Source: an uncultured Treponema sp. (lineage in GTDB: Bacteria; Spirochaetota; Spirochaetia; Treponematales; Treponemataceae). Taken from it: a DNA stretch of 64,000 nt. Positions 7,650-16,524 of the stretch are shown piece by piece. Within the stretch, counting starts at the first letter, position 1, and every line of letters starts with the position of its first letter. The notes below the pieces were generated by a model that worked only from the letters and a program-made list of their open reading frames with translations, had not been told where the DNA came from and made no database searches. Location of the stretch: positions 20,225-84,224 of the forward strand of contig CAMVDX010000010.1 in assembly GCA_947166355.1 (NCBI GenBank), in the 5' to 3' direction. Position numbers and translations under genes: made by a program.

Positions 7650-9623
7650 ATGAAACGAAAAAGAATTTGTCTTGTTACTATTGCACCTGAAGCAGAGTAT
7701 TCCCGCAGGGTGATTTCTGGTGTTCTTTCTCAGTGTAAAATATACGGTTATGATGTAGTTATTGTTTCTGCGCTTGTTTCGGTCTGTAATTATTATAAAA
7801 ATTATCTCGATGGCGAGCTTAATATTTATAAAATTATTAATTTTGATCTTTTTGATGGATTTATCATTACTCCTATTCCAATGACTGAAGACAGTAATAT
7901 GTTTCTATATGAGTCGCTTTTGAAACAATTTAAGTCCTGTTCTAAGCCTGTCGTTTCTCTTGATAAAGAATTCGGCGATTTTCCAGTAATTTACACGGAT
8001 GATAAAACTCCTTTCAAAAAAATTACAGAACATCTTATAAGAAAGCATGGTTGCCGAGATTTTGATATTCTTAGTGGCTCAGATGAATCTCCTCTTACAA
8101 AAATGCGTCTTGAAGGGATTCTTGAAACACTTGCAGAAAATAATATTCAGATTTTCGAGAATAGAATTGTCAAAGGAGATTACTGGTATTCAGGTGGTGA
8201 ACGTCTTGCTAACCGTTACATTACAGGTGAGCTTGATTTACCAGATGCTGTAATCTGTCTTTCTGATCACATGGCAATAGGTCTTGTAAGCCGTCTGGAA
8301 AAAAATAATATTCATGTTCCGGAAGATGTGATTGTGACTGGCTTTGGAGCAGTGCGCGAGGCTGCAATTAATACACCACCAATTACTTCGTTTGTTCCGT
8401 ATCAGGCAAAGACCGGAGTTGAGGCCGTAAACTATCTGCGTTCTATTATAGACCCGGCTGCTTCTGTTATTCCTTTTGATGATGAAGACGAGAATTATCT
8501 GAAAGTGGGCGCTTCCTGTGGATGTGATGAAGACTTTTCTTATACCCGTGCATATTTTCATGATGAACAATGCGGAATCAAATATAACTACGATGATACA
8601 GATGTCTGGAATCATATAAATATGACTATGCTTCAGGAAAGTTATATGGCAGAACTGCTTACCGGTGCTGAAACTCCAAAAATCTGCCTTGGTAAAATTT
8701 ACGAATCAAAATATCTGATTAAACCATATAAGCGTTTTTACATTTGTCTTAACGATAACTGGCTCAATACAGATTGTGATATAACAGAAGGTTATTCAGA
8801 AAAAATGCTTCTTGCAGTTTCTGCGGAATCGGGTTCAAAGCTGCATGGTTGGGATAATCATGTGTTTATAGGAGAGGGCAGAGAGCGTTATTTTTTAAGT
8901 CGCGAAATGCTGCCGGCCTTTGATGAAGACCAGAAGGAACAGTTTAAGGAGCCGCAGGTTTTTTATTTTACTCCGATTCACTTTGGTAATGTGAGCCTTG
9001 GATATGCTGTGCTTCAAAATGATTTGAGTGATCCTTGTTGTATCGGCGAGGTTTTTAGAAATTATCTGCGTAATATAAACAATGCCCTTGAAATGAGTCG
9101 GGCTAAATATCGTTCTACCTATCTTGCAGAACATGATTCTATGACTGGGCTTAAGAACCGTCGCGGTATGGAAAATGCTCTGGAATTCAAAATTAAAACG
9201 GCAGCGGAGAATTCAAAAATTTTTGCAATTGTAATAGATATGGACGGACTTAAAAAACGTAATGATAATCACGGCCATTCCGAAGGTGATAATGGAATCA
9301 TGCTTGTTGCAAAAGCTGTTCGCTGTATAACTGGAGATGGAGAAGTTTGTGTTCGCGGTGGCGGTGATGAGTTTTTTGTTCTCGGAGTTGGCGATTATAC
9401 TGAGCATCAGATGCGTGAAAAGCTTTCTCAGTTCCGTGGTTATCTTGAAACTGCTAATGAAACTATGAACATTCCTGTAGAAGCAAGTATTGGATATGCG
9501 CTCAAGCCTCTGGATAAGAAAGAAGGCTTTCAGGTTGTACTGGACAAAGCTGATGTTAAGATGTATGAAGATAAGCGTTCAAAAAAATCTACATCTTCTG
9601 TAAAAACTGAGGCTAAAAAATGA
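7650..9623 (+). CDS. Diguanylate cyclase with N-terminal LacI-type periplasmic-binding-like sensor domain
   Basis: Residues about 1-290 resemble the PBP1-like sugar-binding domain of LacI/GalR regulators (the 'ICLVTI.PE..YSRRVISGV' opening, 'DGFIITPIPM', 'GLVSRLEKNN..VPEDVIVTGFG'), but no HTH precedes it. Residues about 490-650 form a GGDEF domain with an intact 'RGGGDEFF' motif and 'DMDGLKKRND' metal/substrate loop, so it should make c-di-GMP. No transmembrane segment: a cytosolic sensor of a small ligand, possibly a sugar. The stop overlaps the start of the pyridoxamine kinase (ATGA), so the two are co-translated. This sensor-plus-GGDEF type is common in treponemes and some Firmicutes; the ligand is unknown. 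Confidence 0.9.
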   Translation: MKRKRICLVTIAPEAEYSRRVISGVLSQCKIYGYDVVIVSALVSVCNYYKNYLDGELNIYKIINFDLFDGFIITPIPMTEDSNMFLYESLLKQFKSCSKPVVSLDKEFGDFPVIYTDDKTPFKKITEHLIRKHGCRDFDILSGSDESPLTKMRLEGILETLAENNIQIFENRIVKGDYWYSGGERLANRYITGELDLPDAVICLSDHMAIGLVSRLEKNNIHVPEDVIVTGFGAVREAAINTPPITSFVPYQAKTGVEAVNYLRSIIDPAASVIPFDDEDENYLKVGASCGCDEDFSYTRAYFHDEQCGIKYNYDDTDVWNHINMTMLQESYMAELLTGAETPKICLGKIYESKYLIKPYKRFYICLNDNWLNTDCDITEGYSEKMLLAVSAESGSKLHGWDNHVFIGEGRERYFLSREMLPAFDEDQKEQFKEPQVFYFTPIHFGNVSLGYAVLQNDLSDPCCIGEVFRNYLRNINNALEMSRAKYRSTYLAEHDSMTGLKNRRGMENALEFKIKTAAENSKIFAIVIDMDGLKKRNDNHGHSEGDNGIMLVAKAVRCITGDGEVCVRGGGDEFFVLGVGDYTEHQMREKLSQFRGYLETANETMNIPVEASIGYALKPLDKKEGFQVVLDKADVKMYEDKRSKKSTSSVKTEAKK

Positions 9624-10462
9624 AACGAATTATTACAGTTCAGGATATTTCCTGTGTAGGAAAGTGCTCGCTCACAGTTGCGCTTCCTGTTATTTCTGCT
9701 ATGGGCGTAGAAGCCTGTGTACTTCCTACTGCGGTGCTTTCTACTCATACGGCCTTTAAAGGTTTTACTTTCCGCGATTTGACGCAGGATATTTCAAAAA
9801 TTACGGAGCACTGGAAGTCAGAAAAAATTTCTTTTGACGCAATATATACCGGCTATCTCGGTTCTTTTGAACAGATAGAATTAATGCACTCACTGATTAA
9901 GGATTTTGGCCGTGGTGGCACGCACGTAATTGTGGATCCTTGTATGGGAGATAACGGTGCACTTTATTCAGGCTTTACTCCAGATTTTGCTAAGGCTATG
10001 GCCGGTCTTTGCTCAGAGGCAGAAGTGATAGTCCCAAATCTTACTGAGGCCAGTTTTATGCTCGGTATTCCCTATATTGCAAATGGATACACAAAAGAAT
10101 ATATAGAAGATTTATTAAAAAAGCTTTCGGAGTTGGGCTCGCGTAAAGTTGTGCTTAAAGGTATTTCCTTTGATGATAAAAAACTTGGCATTGCAAGTTA
10201 TGATTCACAAACCCAGAAAATTAACTGGTATTTCCATGAAAAAATGCAGCAGAGCTTTCACGGCACGGGAGATATTTTTGCGAGTGTACTTACTGGCGCA
10301 CTTGTTCGCGGAATGTCGCTGGACAAAGCCTGCCGCCTGGCAGCAGACTTCGTAGTAGAATCAATCAAAGCAACACTTAGTCATAAGGATTATAACTGGT
10401 ACGGTGTCGATTTTGAGAGTGCTATACCATATTTGCTAAGTCAACTTTACCATTGCGAGTAG
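9620..10462 (+). CDS. pdxY: Pyridoxamine/pyridoxal kinase
   Basis: PfkB-like (ribokinase superfamily) vitamin B6 salvage kinase that phosphorylates pyridoxal/pyridoxamine using ATP. Seen: the opening 'QDISCVGKCSLT', 'VDPCMGDNG', 'VPNLTEASFML' and the anion-hole/catalytic motif 'GTGDIFASVL' near residue 215. 280 aa is normal. ATGA overlap with the upstream cyclase gene shows co-translation. The last four residues (YHCE) appear to be encoded by the start of a REP-like element ('CATTGCGAG'), and a second diverged copy of the gene's 3' end lies 85 bp further on (10546-10599). The present C-terminus may therefore not be the ancestral one. The symbol is chosen by family; PdxK is the alternative. 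Confidence 0.85.
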   Translation: MKRIITVQDISCVGKCSLTVALPVISAMGVEACVLPTAVLSTHTAFKGFTFRDLTQDISKITEHWKSEKISFDAIYTGYLGSFEQIELMHSLIKDFGRGGTHVIVDPCMGDNGALYSGFTPDFAKAMAGLCSEAEVIVPNLTEASFMLGIPYIANGYTKEYIEDLLKKLSELGSRKVVLKGISFDDKKLGIASYDSQTQKINWYFHEKMQQSFHGTGDIFASVLTGALVRGMSLDKACRLAADFVVESIKATLSHKDYNWYGVDFESAIPYLLSQLYHCE

Positions 10463-10484
10463 CGTTGTATAGGCGCCTTTATAT

Positions 10485-10536
10485 CGATGATGCTAAAATG
10501 ACCCGCTGACGCAGCTCATTTTTTAACGCATCTTCG
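10485..10536. repeat. Hairpin element between the two pdxY tails
   Basis: CGATGATGCTAAAATGA pairs imperfectly with TCATTTTTTAACGCATCTTCG around a GC-rich loop. Its skeleton (GAnGCTAAAA ... TTTTTTAACGCnTC) is the same as that of the hairpin behind gatB at 33216-33271. Confidence 0.5.
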
Positions 10537-10545
10537 ATTGTCGGC

Positions 10546-10599
10546 GGGTACGGAGTGGACTTCGAGAGTGCTATACCATATTTATTAGATCAGATTTAA
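10546..10599 (+). pseudogene. Displaced second copy of the pdxY 3' end
   Basis: The frame reads YGVDFESAIPYLLDQI then stop, against YGVDFESAIPYLLSQL in pdxY. Seven of the codon differences are silent, so this tail evolved as coding sequence rather than decaying in place. Confidence 0.65.
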
Positions 10600-10608
10600 T
10601 CTCAATAA

Positions 10609-10740
10609 TAGATTGCCACGTCGTCCTGGCGGATTCCTCGCAATGACGTAAACACGACGTTTGTCATTGCGAGGAGCGTAGCGACGTGGCAATCCATTAC
10701 ATGCGGCAATTCTCCATGTCATGCTCGGGCTTGACCCGGG
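10609..10740. repeat. REP-like element cluster
   Basis: 'ATTGCCACGTCG...GCAATGACG', its inverted partner 'GTCATTGCGAGGAGCG...GTGGCAATCC', and a 'GTCATGCTCGGGCTTGACCCGGGCAT' palindrome fill the gap up to the convergent gene. Possible transcription boundary. Confidence 0.7.
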
Positions 10741-10748
10741 CATCTTTC

Positions 10749-12722
10749 TTACTTGGCAGCTTTCTGATAACTTGCTCTTATGCCGTCTGCAAACAGTTTG
10801 TTCTGGTCTTTACGTTCCGGTACAGAGAACATAGGTTTTCCATCTGCTTCTGAAACTCGCCAGATATGCATAGGGTCTGTAGTATAGGCCGGGCTTCCAG
10901 GATTATTAATCCACCAGTCAAGAACCGCTATAAAGCAGAGTGTATACTTGAGCAGGTTTGCATTGCTTGCTGTTGTGTTTGCGGTTTTATTCTGAGCTCC
11001 GAGTAAAACATCGAGACGTTTAGAAACTTCGTTTGGAATATCAAACTTATAATGTTCCCACGGATTTTCAATCAGAGAGCAGGAAGCTTTTGTTGCGGCC
11101 TTTTGGTCACATTCGTTAATTACGAGAGTAAGGAACTTTCTGGCAAAGTCTGTGCGATGGAAAAGCGGGCGGTATTTACTTTCATCTGTCGGGTGTTCAA
11201 GTAAAAGCTGTTCAAATTTAAAGTTCGGCATATAATGATAGGTTGTCTGCCATAGCAGCGAAGTAATCATTTTTTTACCGATGTGAGATTTATCAAAGTC
11301 TGGCTGAGAATAAACCGAGTTCACAAGATCACATAACGGCTCACAATAAAGCTGTTCAAAGGTATCTTCTCGGTAGGCCGACCAGTCATCCATAATAGAA
11401 GTAATACTGTCTGCTCCTTTTTTCTGTTCGGCAGGCTCAGGGAATTTAATATTGCGGCATCCCTGGAAACAGTCTTCAATAATGTGCTGAAGAACACAGA
11501 TTACCTGAATTGGATTATCCGGTGAAAGAATATTAAATCCGTCTTTAAAATGGAAAAGCGGCTGAAAGTAAGGATACATATCAGGATGCTCATCCAGCTT
11601 ATCAAAGCCTGCTTCCGGGAACATCTGATTCAAAAGTTTAAGACCTGTAATTACAGTAGAATCCTTAATTCCTTTTTCAGGTGGAGCAACTTTAGGCTTC
11701 TTTTCTTCAGGTGCGGGCTCCTTAGGTTTATCCGGCAAAAGAAGGTCAAATTTATGAAGACCTACAAATTTCAGAATTTCACCAACCTTAACGTTAAAGA
11801 AATTAGGGTAAGTTTCATAAGTATCAGAGCACATACGCATCAAAAGAGGGTAGAGCTTTTTGATTAATTCAGTTTCTATATAAAGCCATTCTGTAATAGC
11901 CTGTTTTGCGTATTGAGAAAGCTTATCCTTTGGAGAATCCGGATAGGCTGCTTCATCAGAATAAATTTCTTTAATGAGCTTTGGAATCTTTGTATTTCCA
12001 TAGTAATAAACAGTAATAAGAGGCTTGTAAATTGCCCGTACAAGAGGAATCAAATCTGCAACAAGCAGTTCGCCCTGTCCCTGCAGATTAAAATATTCGA
12101 CCTTAATCGGCTGCATAGCCCAGCCTGCAACATTTCGCAGAAACTTAAACTTTGATTCAGTGCCATTTGCAATTTTTGATTTATAAGTTGCCGGAGCAAT
12201 TTGAATAAGAGTTTTTATTACAGTGATAAAGCCTTCCATGTGATCAAGAGTCTGCTTTATTGTGTACTCATAAAACTCGGTAACAATTTTTTCAGTTCCG
12301 TTTTTCTGAAAAGAGCGTATAAAATTGAAAACTCCGTAATTCGGTTTGATTTTATATTCCGCTGACATCATCAGCTTGTCCATAAGTGTAGCTGCTTTTT
12401 TAGGAATTACAGGGAGCTCTTCCTTTCTTCGTCTTGTGCCGCCAGCTGTTCCGATTCCGCCAGAACCTCCGGCACCACCTCCAGAACCGGTGCGCGCTCC
12501 TGCACCTCCAGAACCTCCGGCTCCTCCCTGTTGCCTTACAATTCTTCCGGCTTTATTGGCGCCTCCGGCACCACCTGAGGTTGATCTTTCATAAAGAACT
12601 TCTCCCCCGAGTTTTTTTGCCATTACAGCGGCATCTTTATCACTTATTTCTCCTATGTTTTTGCGAGTCTTGTCTAATGTTCCTGGTGCCCAATCGGCAG
12701 TTCCGTTTATTTTTTCAGCCAT
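10749..12722 (-). CDS. Conserved hypothetical protein with Gly-rich linker (probably spirochaete-restricted)
   Basis: 657 aa and not recognised. N-terminal 50 residues are charged and polar, residues about 50-95 are a low-complexity Gly/Ala/Ser stretch with scattered Arg, and the rest is a soluble, largely helical region with many aromatic residues and no transmembrane segment or signal peptide. A short Lys/Pro/Glu-rich linker lies near residue 350. AAAGGAG precedes the ATG. It follows the DUF2804 gene by 23 nt in the same direction, so the two form an operon. I cannot assign a function; the size and linker suggest a cytoplasmic scaffold, but that is a guess. Confidence 0.75.
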   Translation of the reverse strand: MAEKINGTADWAPGTLDKTRKNIGEISDKDAAVMAKKLGGEVLYERSTSGGAGGANKAGRIVRQQGGAGGSGGAGARTGSGGGAGGSGGIGTAGGTRRRKEELPVIPKKAATLMDKLMMSAEYKIKPNYGVFNFIRSFQKNGTEKIVTEFYEYTIKQTLDHMEGFITVIKTLIQIAPATYKSKIANGTESKFKFLRNVAGWAMQPIKVEYFNLQGQGELLVADLIPLVRAIYKPLITVYYYGNTKIPKLIKEIYSDEAAYPDSPKDKLSQYAKQAITEWLYIETELIKKLYPLLMRMCSDTYETYPNFFNVKVGEILKFVGLHKFDLLLPDKPKEPAPEEKKPKVAPPEKGIKDSTVITGLKLLNQMFPEAGFDKLDEHPDMYPYFQPLFHFKDGFNILSPDNPIQVICVLQHIIEDCFQGCRNIKFPEPAEQKKGADSITSIMDDWSAYREDTFEQLYCEPLCDLVNSVYSQPDFDKSHIGKKMITSLLWQTTYHYMPNFKFEQLLLEHPTDESKYRPLFHRTDFARKFLTLVINECDQKAATKASCSLIENPWEHYKFDIPNEVSKRLDVLLGAQNKTANTTASNANLLKYTLCFIAVLDWWINNPGSPAYTTDPMHIWRVSEADGKPMFSVPERKDQNKLFADGIRASYQKAAK

Positions 12723-12745
12723 AATAATCTCCTTTTCAACTCTGC

Positions 12746-13798
12746 TTAAAGTCTCAGCATGCCTTTTTCAAGCACGCCCGGAAAATTTTTAAGAACTATT
12801 TTTTCGCCGTCTTCTGTAAGCAGTACTCCTTCAAAAGTGCCGTACATAGTGTTATAGGCGGTTCTAAGTGCAATCAGATTTAGGGTTCGGGAATTCAGTG
12901 AAAGTGGGGTAAAAGTTAAATCTACCATACTTTCGGTATCCTGAATAATCCAGTTTTTATCAATTCCAAAAGGATGTGTAATATAAACCGGCGGAAGTGC
13001 AGTCTGTTTTCCGTCTGTTACAAGTATATTGCAGTTATAGGAATCAGAATCCGCCGCATCCATATTAGAAGTTTTTAGATAAAATATAATTTCTTTTCCT
13101 TTATTATTGCCGATTCCATGAACACAAACTGATTTTGAATGCATTTTATAATAGGCGCGGTTGAGCACCATCATTCCAAGCCCGGTAGAATCATCTGCCT
13201 GCTCACCGTTCAGAGCTATGTGGCCCTGTGTTTTCATTGTAGAAATCCAGGTTGCGGTACAGCGTGAAGAAGCCGGAGAAGGACTTACAAAAAGCAAATC
13301 AGTGTGCATATCGTCCTGCATTGGTGAAATTACATATCCTTCTGCATTTGGCCTTGCGTTGTCGCCCTTTACCTTAAAGGTTAGCGCATGATGTTGATGT
13401 TGTCTTCCCCAGGATATTTTGATAAAACGGGATTTTCTGTAGCAGGCACAAATGCCCCGTTTTGTCAGTGTTGGTACAAAACGGCGGCGCGGCGACATAA
13501 TTGTATGATATACATATTTTTTGCCGGTTTCTTTATTCCAGAAAATGATTTCACCAAGTCCGATTGCCTTAAAATCATAGAATTGTGAAATGCCTATAAA
13601 TTTTTCTATATTAAAAATGTAAGCCAGACGGCTTTTTATTCTGAGATTTGATATAAATGATGGCATAGGGATTCCTGCATACGGCGCATGCATTCCTCTT
13701 ATGTCAATCTTCGGAGAAACTCCTATATATGAGCCGAACTGTGCTTTTCCATTATGAACCAGCAGCTCAGGCGGCTCCCTGAATTTTCGCGAATACAT
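12746..13798 (-). CDS. DUF2804 family protein
   Basis: The sequence fits the DUF2804 family (about 340-350 aa, beta-rich, with motifs such as 'PRRRFVP', 'LFVSPSPASSR', 'MNRAYY/LNRAYYKMHSKSVCVHG' and 'D..FGILQD/DLTFTPL'). The biochemical role of the family is unknown to me. The ORF track begins at TTG 13816, but that codon overlaps a TATAAT box; ATG 13798 lies 6 nt after this box and is the better, leaderless start. First gene of the operon with the Gly-rich protein downstream. Confidence 0.75.
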   Translation of the reverse strand: MYSRKFREPPELLVHNGKAQFGSYIGVSPKIDIRGMHAPYAGIPMPSFISNLRIKSRLAYIFNIEKFIGISQFYDFKAIGLGEIIFWNKETGKKYVYHTIMSPRRRFVPTLTKRGICACYRKSRFIKISWGRQHQHHALTFKVKGDNARPNAEGYVISPMQDDMHTDLLFVSPSPASSRCTATWISTMKTQGHIALNGEQADDSTGLGMMVLNRAYYKMHSKSVCVHGIGNNKGKEIIFYLKTSNMDAADSDSYNCNILVTDGKQTALPPVYITHPFGIDKNWIIQDTESMVDLTFTPLSLNSRTLNLIALRTAYNTMYGTFEGVLLTEDGEKIVLKNFPGVLEKGMLRL

Positions 13799-13804
13799 TC
13801 TTCT

Positions 13805-13833
13805 ATTATAAAACAAATTAATGGAAAATACAA
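13805..13833 (-). promoter_or_regulatory. Promoter TTGTAT-N17-TATAAT for the DUF2804 operon (leaderless)
   Basis: On the minus strand TTGTAT (13833-13828), a 17-nt spacer and TATAAT (13810-13805) end 6 nt before ATG 13798. Transcription should begin at the start codon. Confidence 0.65.
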
Positions 13834-13896
13834 TTTGATTTGTGTTATTAGAAAAATGGATTTATAATTTAACTACAACACATCACGGAGGTCGCT

Positions 13897-15321
13897 ATGG
13901 CTATTAAATGTTTCTCACTCGGTGCTGCAGAAGAGGTTACCGGTTCAAAGCATATTTTTCAGATTGATGACAGAATGTTTATGATAGACTGTGGTTCTTT
14001 TCAGGGAAAACGAAAGGAATCTGACGAAAAAAACCGCAACTTTGATATAGACCACGAAAGGCTGGAATCTGTAATTCTTACTCACGGACACCTTGATCAC
14101 TGTGGCCTTCTACCGCTTTTAACACGCAAGGGCTACAAGGGGAATATCTACGCAACTCCTGCCACCCGCGATATTGCAAACCTTGTTATGATGGATTCAG
14201 CGCGCATTCAGGCTCATGATGCAGAATTTCTTGCAAAACAGGCCCGCAAAAAAGGCGAAAAGTTTACCTGGAAGCCGCTTTACGATGAGGTTGACTGCGT
14301 AAATGCTGCAAATCAGATTATTTCCCTCTCTTACAATAGAAAGATGTATATTGCTCCAGATGTTCAGCTGGAATTTTTTGATGCCGGACATATTCTGGGT
14401 TCTGCTTTTGCGCATGTTACCATTAATCCAAATCCTAAAGAGCCAGAAAAAGAAACCCGCCTGCTCTTTACCGGAGATATTGGCCGTAAATGTAAGCCAA
14501 TCATCCGTAATCCTGCTACAGATATGCCGGCTCCGGATTACATCTATCTTGAATCTACTTATGGAAATAAGCTTCATGATAATCACGACCTTGCAATGAA
14601 GGAGCTTATCCGCATTGTGCGTGAAACCTGTCAGAAAAAGGGTAAAATCATTATTCCTTCTTTCGCAATTGAACGTGCTCAAGAGCTTGTTTTCTATTTA
14701 CATCTTCTTACAGACCAGAAAAAAATTCCTGTTGTTCCAATTTATGTTGATTCACCTATGGCAAGTAACGCAACTTCGGTTTTCCGTGTTCACCCGGAAT
14801 GCTATGATGAAAGTGTAAATGAAGCCTTCCTCAAGCATCATAAAAATCCATTTGGTTTCAATTCTTTGATTTATACAACCAGCGTAGAAGATTCAAAGGC
14901 CCTCAATAAAAAAGAAGGTCCTATGATTATTATTTCTGCTGATGGTATGTGTGAAGCAGGCCGAGTTCTCTATCATCTTGCGAACGAAATTTCAAATCCG
15001 CGAAATACAATTATGATTGTAGGTTATATGGCAGAAAACACTCTTGGTCGCCGCATCTTTGAAGGCCAGAAAGAAGTTTCTATTCTTGGCGACAAATATA
15101 AGGTAGAAGCAAAAGTAGAGAAGTGTAACGGATTTTCAGCCCACGCTGATTATTCAGAAATGATTGAATGGCTTGGCGAGATTGATACCAGCCGTTTAAA
15201 GAAAATCTTCCTTATACATGGTGAACTAGACCAGCAGGAAGGCTTTAAGCAGCACCTGATTGAGGCCGGCTACCCGAATGTTGAAATCGTTGCACCTGAA
15301 AAGGAATATGAATTAGGCTGA
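13897..15321 (+). CDS. Metallo-beta-lactamase fold, beta-CASP RNA nuclease-like protein (CPSF73/YsH1 type)
   Basis: A 474-aa beta-CASP protein. Seen: MBL motif 2 'HGHLDHCG' near residue 68, 'DAGHILGS' (motif 3), 'FTGDIGR' (motif 4), then beta-CASP motifs 'ESTYGN', 'IPSFAIERAQEL', 'DSPMA' and the final 'GFSAHAD' and 'IHGE' His motifs. Such proteins bind two zinc ions and act as RNA endo/exonucleases; bacterial members of this CPSF-like clade are common but poorly characterised. CACGGAGG is an excellent Shine-Dalgarno, and TATAAT with an upstream TTGTGT (18-nt spacer) lies before it. Monocistronic. Confidence 0.88.
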   Translation: MAIKCFSLGAAEEVTGSKHIFQIDDRMFMIDCGSFQGKRKESDEKNRNFDIDHERLESVILTHGHLDHCGLLPLLTRKGYKGNIYATPATRDIANLVMMDSARIQAHDAEFLAKQARKKGEKFTWKPLYDEVDCVNAANQIISLSYNRKMYIAPDVQLEFFDAGHILGSAFAHVTINPNPKEPEKETRLLFTGDIGRKCKPIIRNPATDMPAPDYIYLESTYGNKLHDNHDLAMKELIRIVRETCQKKGKIIIPSFAIERAQELVFYLHLLTDQKKIPVVPIYVDSPMASNATSVFRVHPECYDESVNEAFLKHHKNPFGFNSLIYTTSVEDSKALNKKEGPMIIISADGMCEAGRVLYHLANEISNPRNTIMIVGYMAENTLGRRIFEGQKEVSILGDKYKVEAKVEKCNGFSAHADYSEMIEWLGEIDTSRLKKIFLIHGELDQQEGFKQHLIEAGYPNVEIVAPEKEYELG

Positions 15322-15323
15322 TA

Positions 15324-15712
15324 TGGATTGCCACGGCCTTCGGCCTCGCAATGACGTCAATACGCGAAGTCTTTCGTCAGTGCGAGCACAGTCTGGCACG
15401 AAGACCTCGTCATTGCGAGCCAAAGGCGAAGCAATCCATATTATTGCAGCCAGCGTCGTCTTGGCGGGCTCCTCGCAATGCCACATCTTTCGTCAGTGCG
15501 AGCACAGCCAGACACAAAGCCTTCGTCATTGCGAGCCAAAGGCGAAGCAATCCATATTATTGCAGCCAGCGTCGTCTTGGCGGGCTCCTCGCAATGCCAC
15601 GTCTTTCGTCATTGCGAGCACAGCCTGACTCGAAGCCCTCGTCATTGCGAGACCAGTCTGGCACGAAGCCCTCGTCATTGCGAGCCAAAGGCGAAGCAAT
15701 CAACAATACTGG
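15324..15712. repeat. Tandem array of REP-like elements, 116-bp unit
   Basis: A unit containing 'CATTGCGAGCCAAAGGCGAAGCAATCCATATTATTGCAGCC' is repeated with a period of 116 bp (15411 and 15527), then decays into partial copies ('CTCGTCATTGCGAG'). The array stays open in several frames, which creates long spurious ORFs, one of them fused to the next gene. No other gene is seen in 15322-15812. Confidence 0.85.
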
Positions 15713-15812
15713 CGAACTTCGCAAATTCCAGAGGGTAAAAATCCCGTTGGTCTCTTTACATAATATATCTGAATTCGTTATTCTATATGTATATTTTTTT
15801 GAGGTATATTCG

Positions 15813-16400
15813 ATGAAAAAACTTACAATTTTTGCATTGCTTGTCGTACTTTTTTGTGGAACTGCTTTATCTGCAAAAGATTTCGACTGGTCAGAATGCT
15901 GGTGTAATTATGGTGGCGGAGTCGAAAAGGGTGATTTAATTATTAATCTTGGTGGCGGCTTTTATTATTCAGACCTTGATTATGCAAAATATGATGATTT
16001 CTGGTTTATTCCTCCTGCAATGGTAGAAGTTCAGTTTGCTCAGCCAATCTGGAAGCTTCCATTTACCTTTGGTGCCTATGCAGGATTTCATGGATATCAT
16101 TATAATTATAATACACTCGAAAATGGAAAAACAGTAAAGAAGGATGCTTATTTCTGGGGAACATTCTTTGGTGGCGAAGCCGCTTATCACATTATGCTTC
16201 CGCCAGACGGACTTGACCTTTATGCTGTTACAAGAGTTGGAGGCAGCATTCCTTTTGTAAAGCCTGGTTCTTACTGGGAGCCTGACTATTTTCATGTAGG
16301 CGAGGCTATTGGTGCTACCTGGTATTTTGGAAAGGTTTTCGGACTTAATCTTGAATTCGGATATCCATTTAGTAAGGTTGGTGTATCTTTTAAGTTTTAG
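15813..16400 (+). CDS. Small outer-membrane beta-barrel-like protein
   Basis: The ORF track gives 349 aa from 15351, but the first 154 residues are translated REP array. The real start is ATG 15813, after GAGGT, opening with a signal peptide (MKKLTIFALLVVLFCGTALSA). The mature 175 residues are rich in aromatic residues and Gly with alternating polarity ('GDLIINLGGGFYYSD', 'FTFGAYAGFHGYH', 'LNLEFGYPF'), and end in Phe (VSFKF), as expected of an outer-membrane barrel of about 8 strands. No named family recognised. A terminator follows at once. Confidence 0.75.
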   Translation: MKKLTIFALLVVLFCGTALSAKDFDWSECWCNYGGGVEKGDLIINLGGGFYYSDLDYAKYDDFWFIPPAMVEVQFAQPIWKLPFTFGAYAGFHGYHYNYNTLENGKTVKKDAYFWGTFFGGEAAYHIMLPPDGLDLYAVTRVGGSIPFVKPGSYWEPDYFHVGEAIGATWYFGKVFGLNLEFGYPFSKVGVSFKF

Positions 16401-16405
16401 GATTA

Positions 16406-16431
16406 CAAAAACACTAGATATAGTGTTTTTG
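16406..16431 (+). terminator. Rho-independent terminator after the outer-membrane protein gene
   Basis: Perfect 11-bp stem CAAAAACACTA / TAGTGTTTTTG with a GATA loop, 5 nt after the stop codon. Confidence 0.75.
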
Positions 16432-16461
16432 TGCTGAAATTCTAGTATTTTAAGTACGAAT

Positions 16462-16491
16462 TTGCTTGATAAGTTGTACACAATGTATTAT
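16462..16491 (+). promoter_or_regulatory. Probable pflB promoter
   Basis: TTGCTT (16462-16467), 18-nt spacer, TATTAT (16486-16491). It would give a leader of about 120 nt holding the twin hairpins. Confidence 0.4.
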
Positions 16492-16524
16492 TATGTAATC
16501 AGACCGATACGGAAAGTTTTTCCA

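Noticed and set aside
12346-12724. Proline-rich plus-strand ORFs (82 and 96 aa)
   Set aside because: Antisense of the Gly-rich linker of the 657-aa protein.
15324-15712. Possible CRISPR array
   Set aside because: Units are 116 bp, palindromic and repeat their 'spacers' too; no cas genes in the window.
15323-15812. ORFs 15323-15628, 15478-15738 and the N-terminal part of 15351-16400
   Set aside because: They translate the REP array; the signal peptide and ribosome binding site at 15813 mark the true gene.
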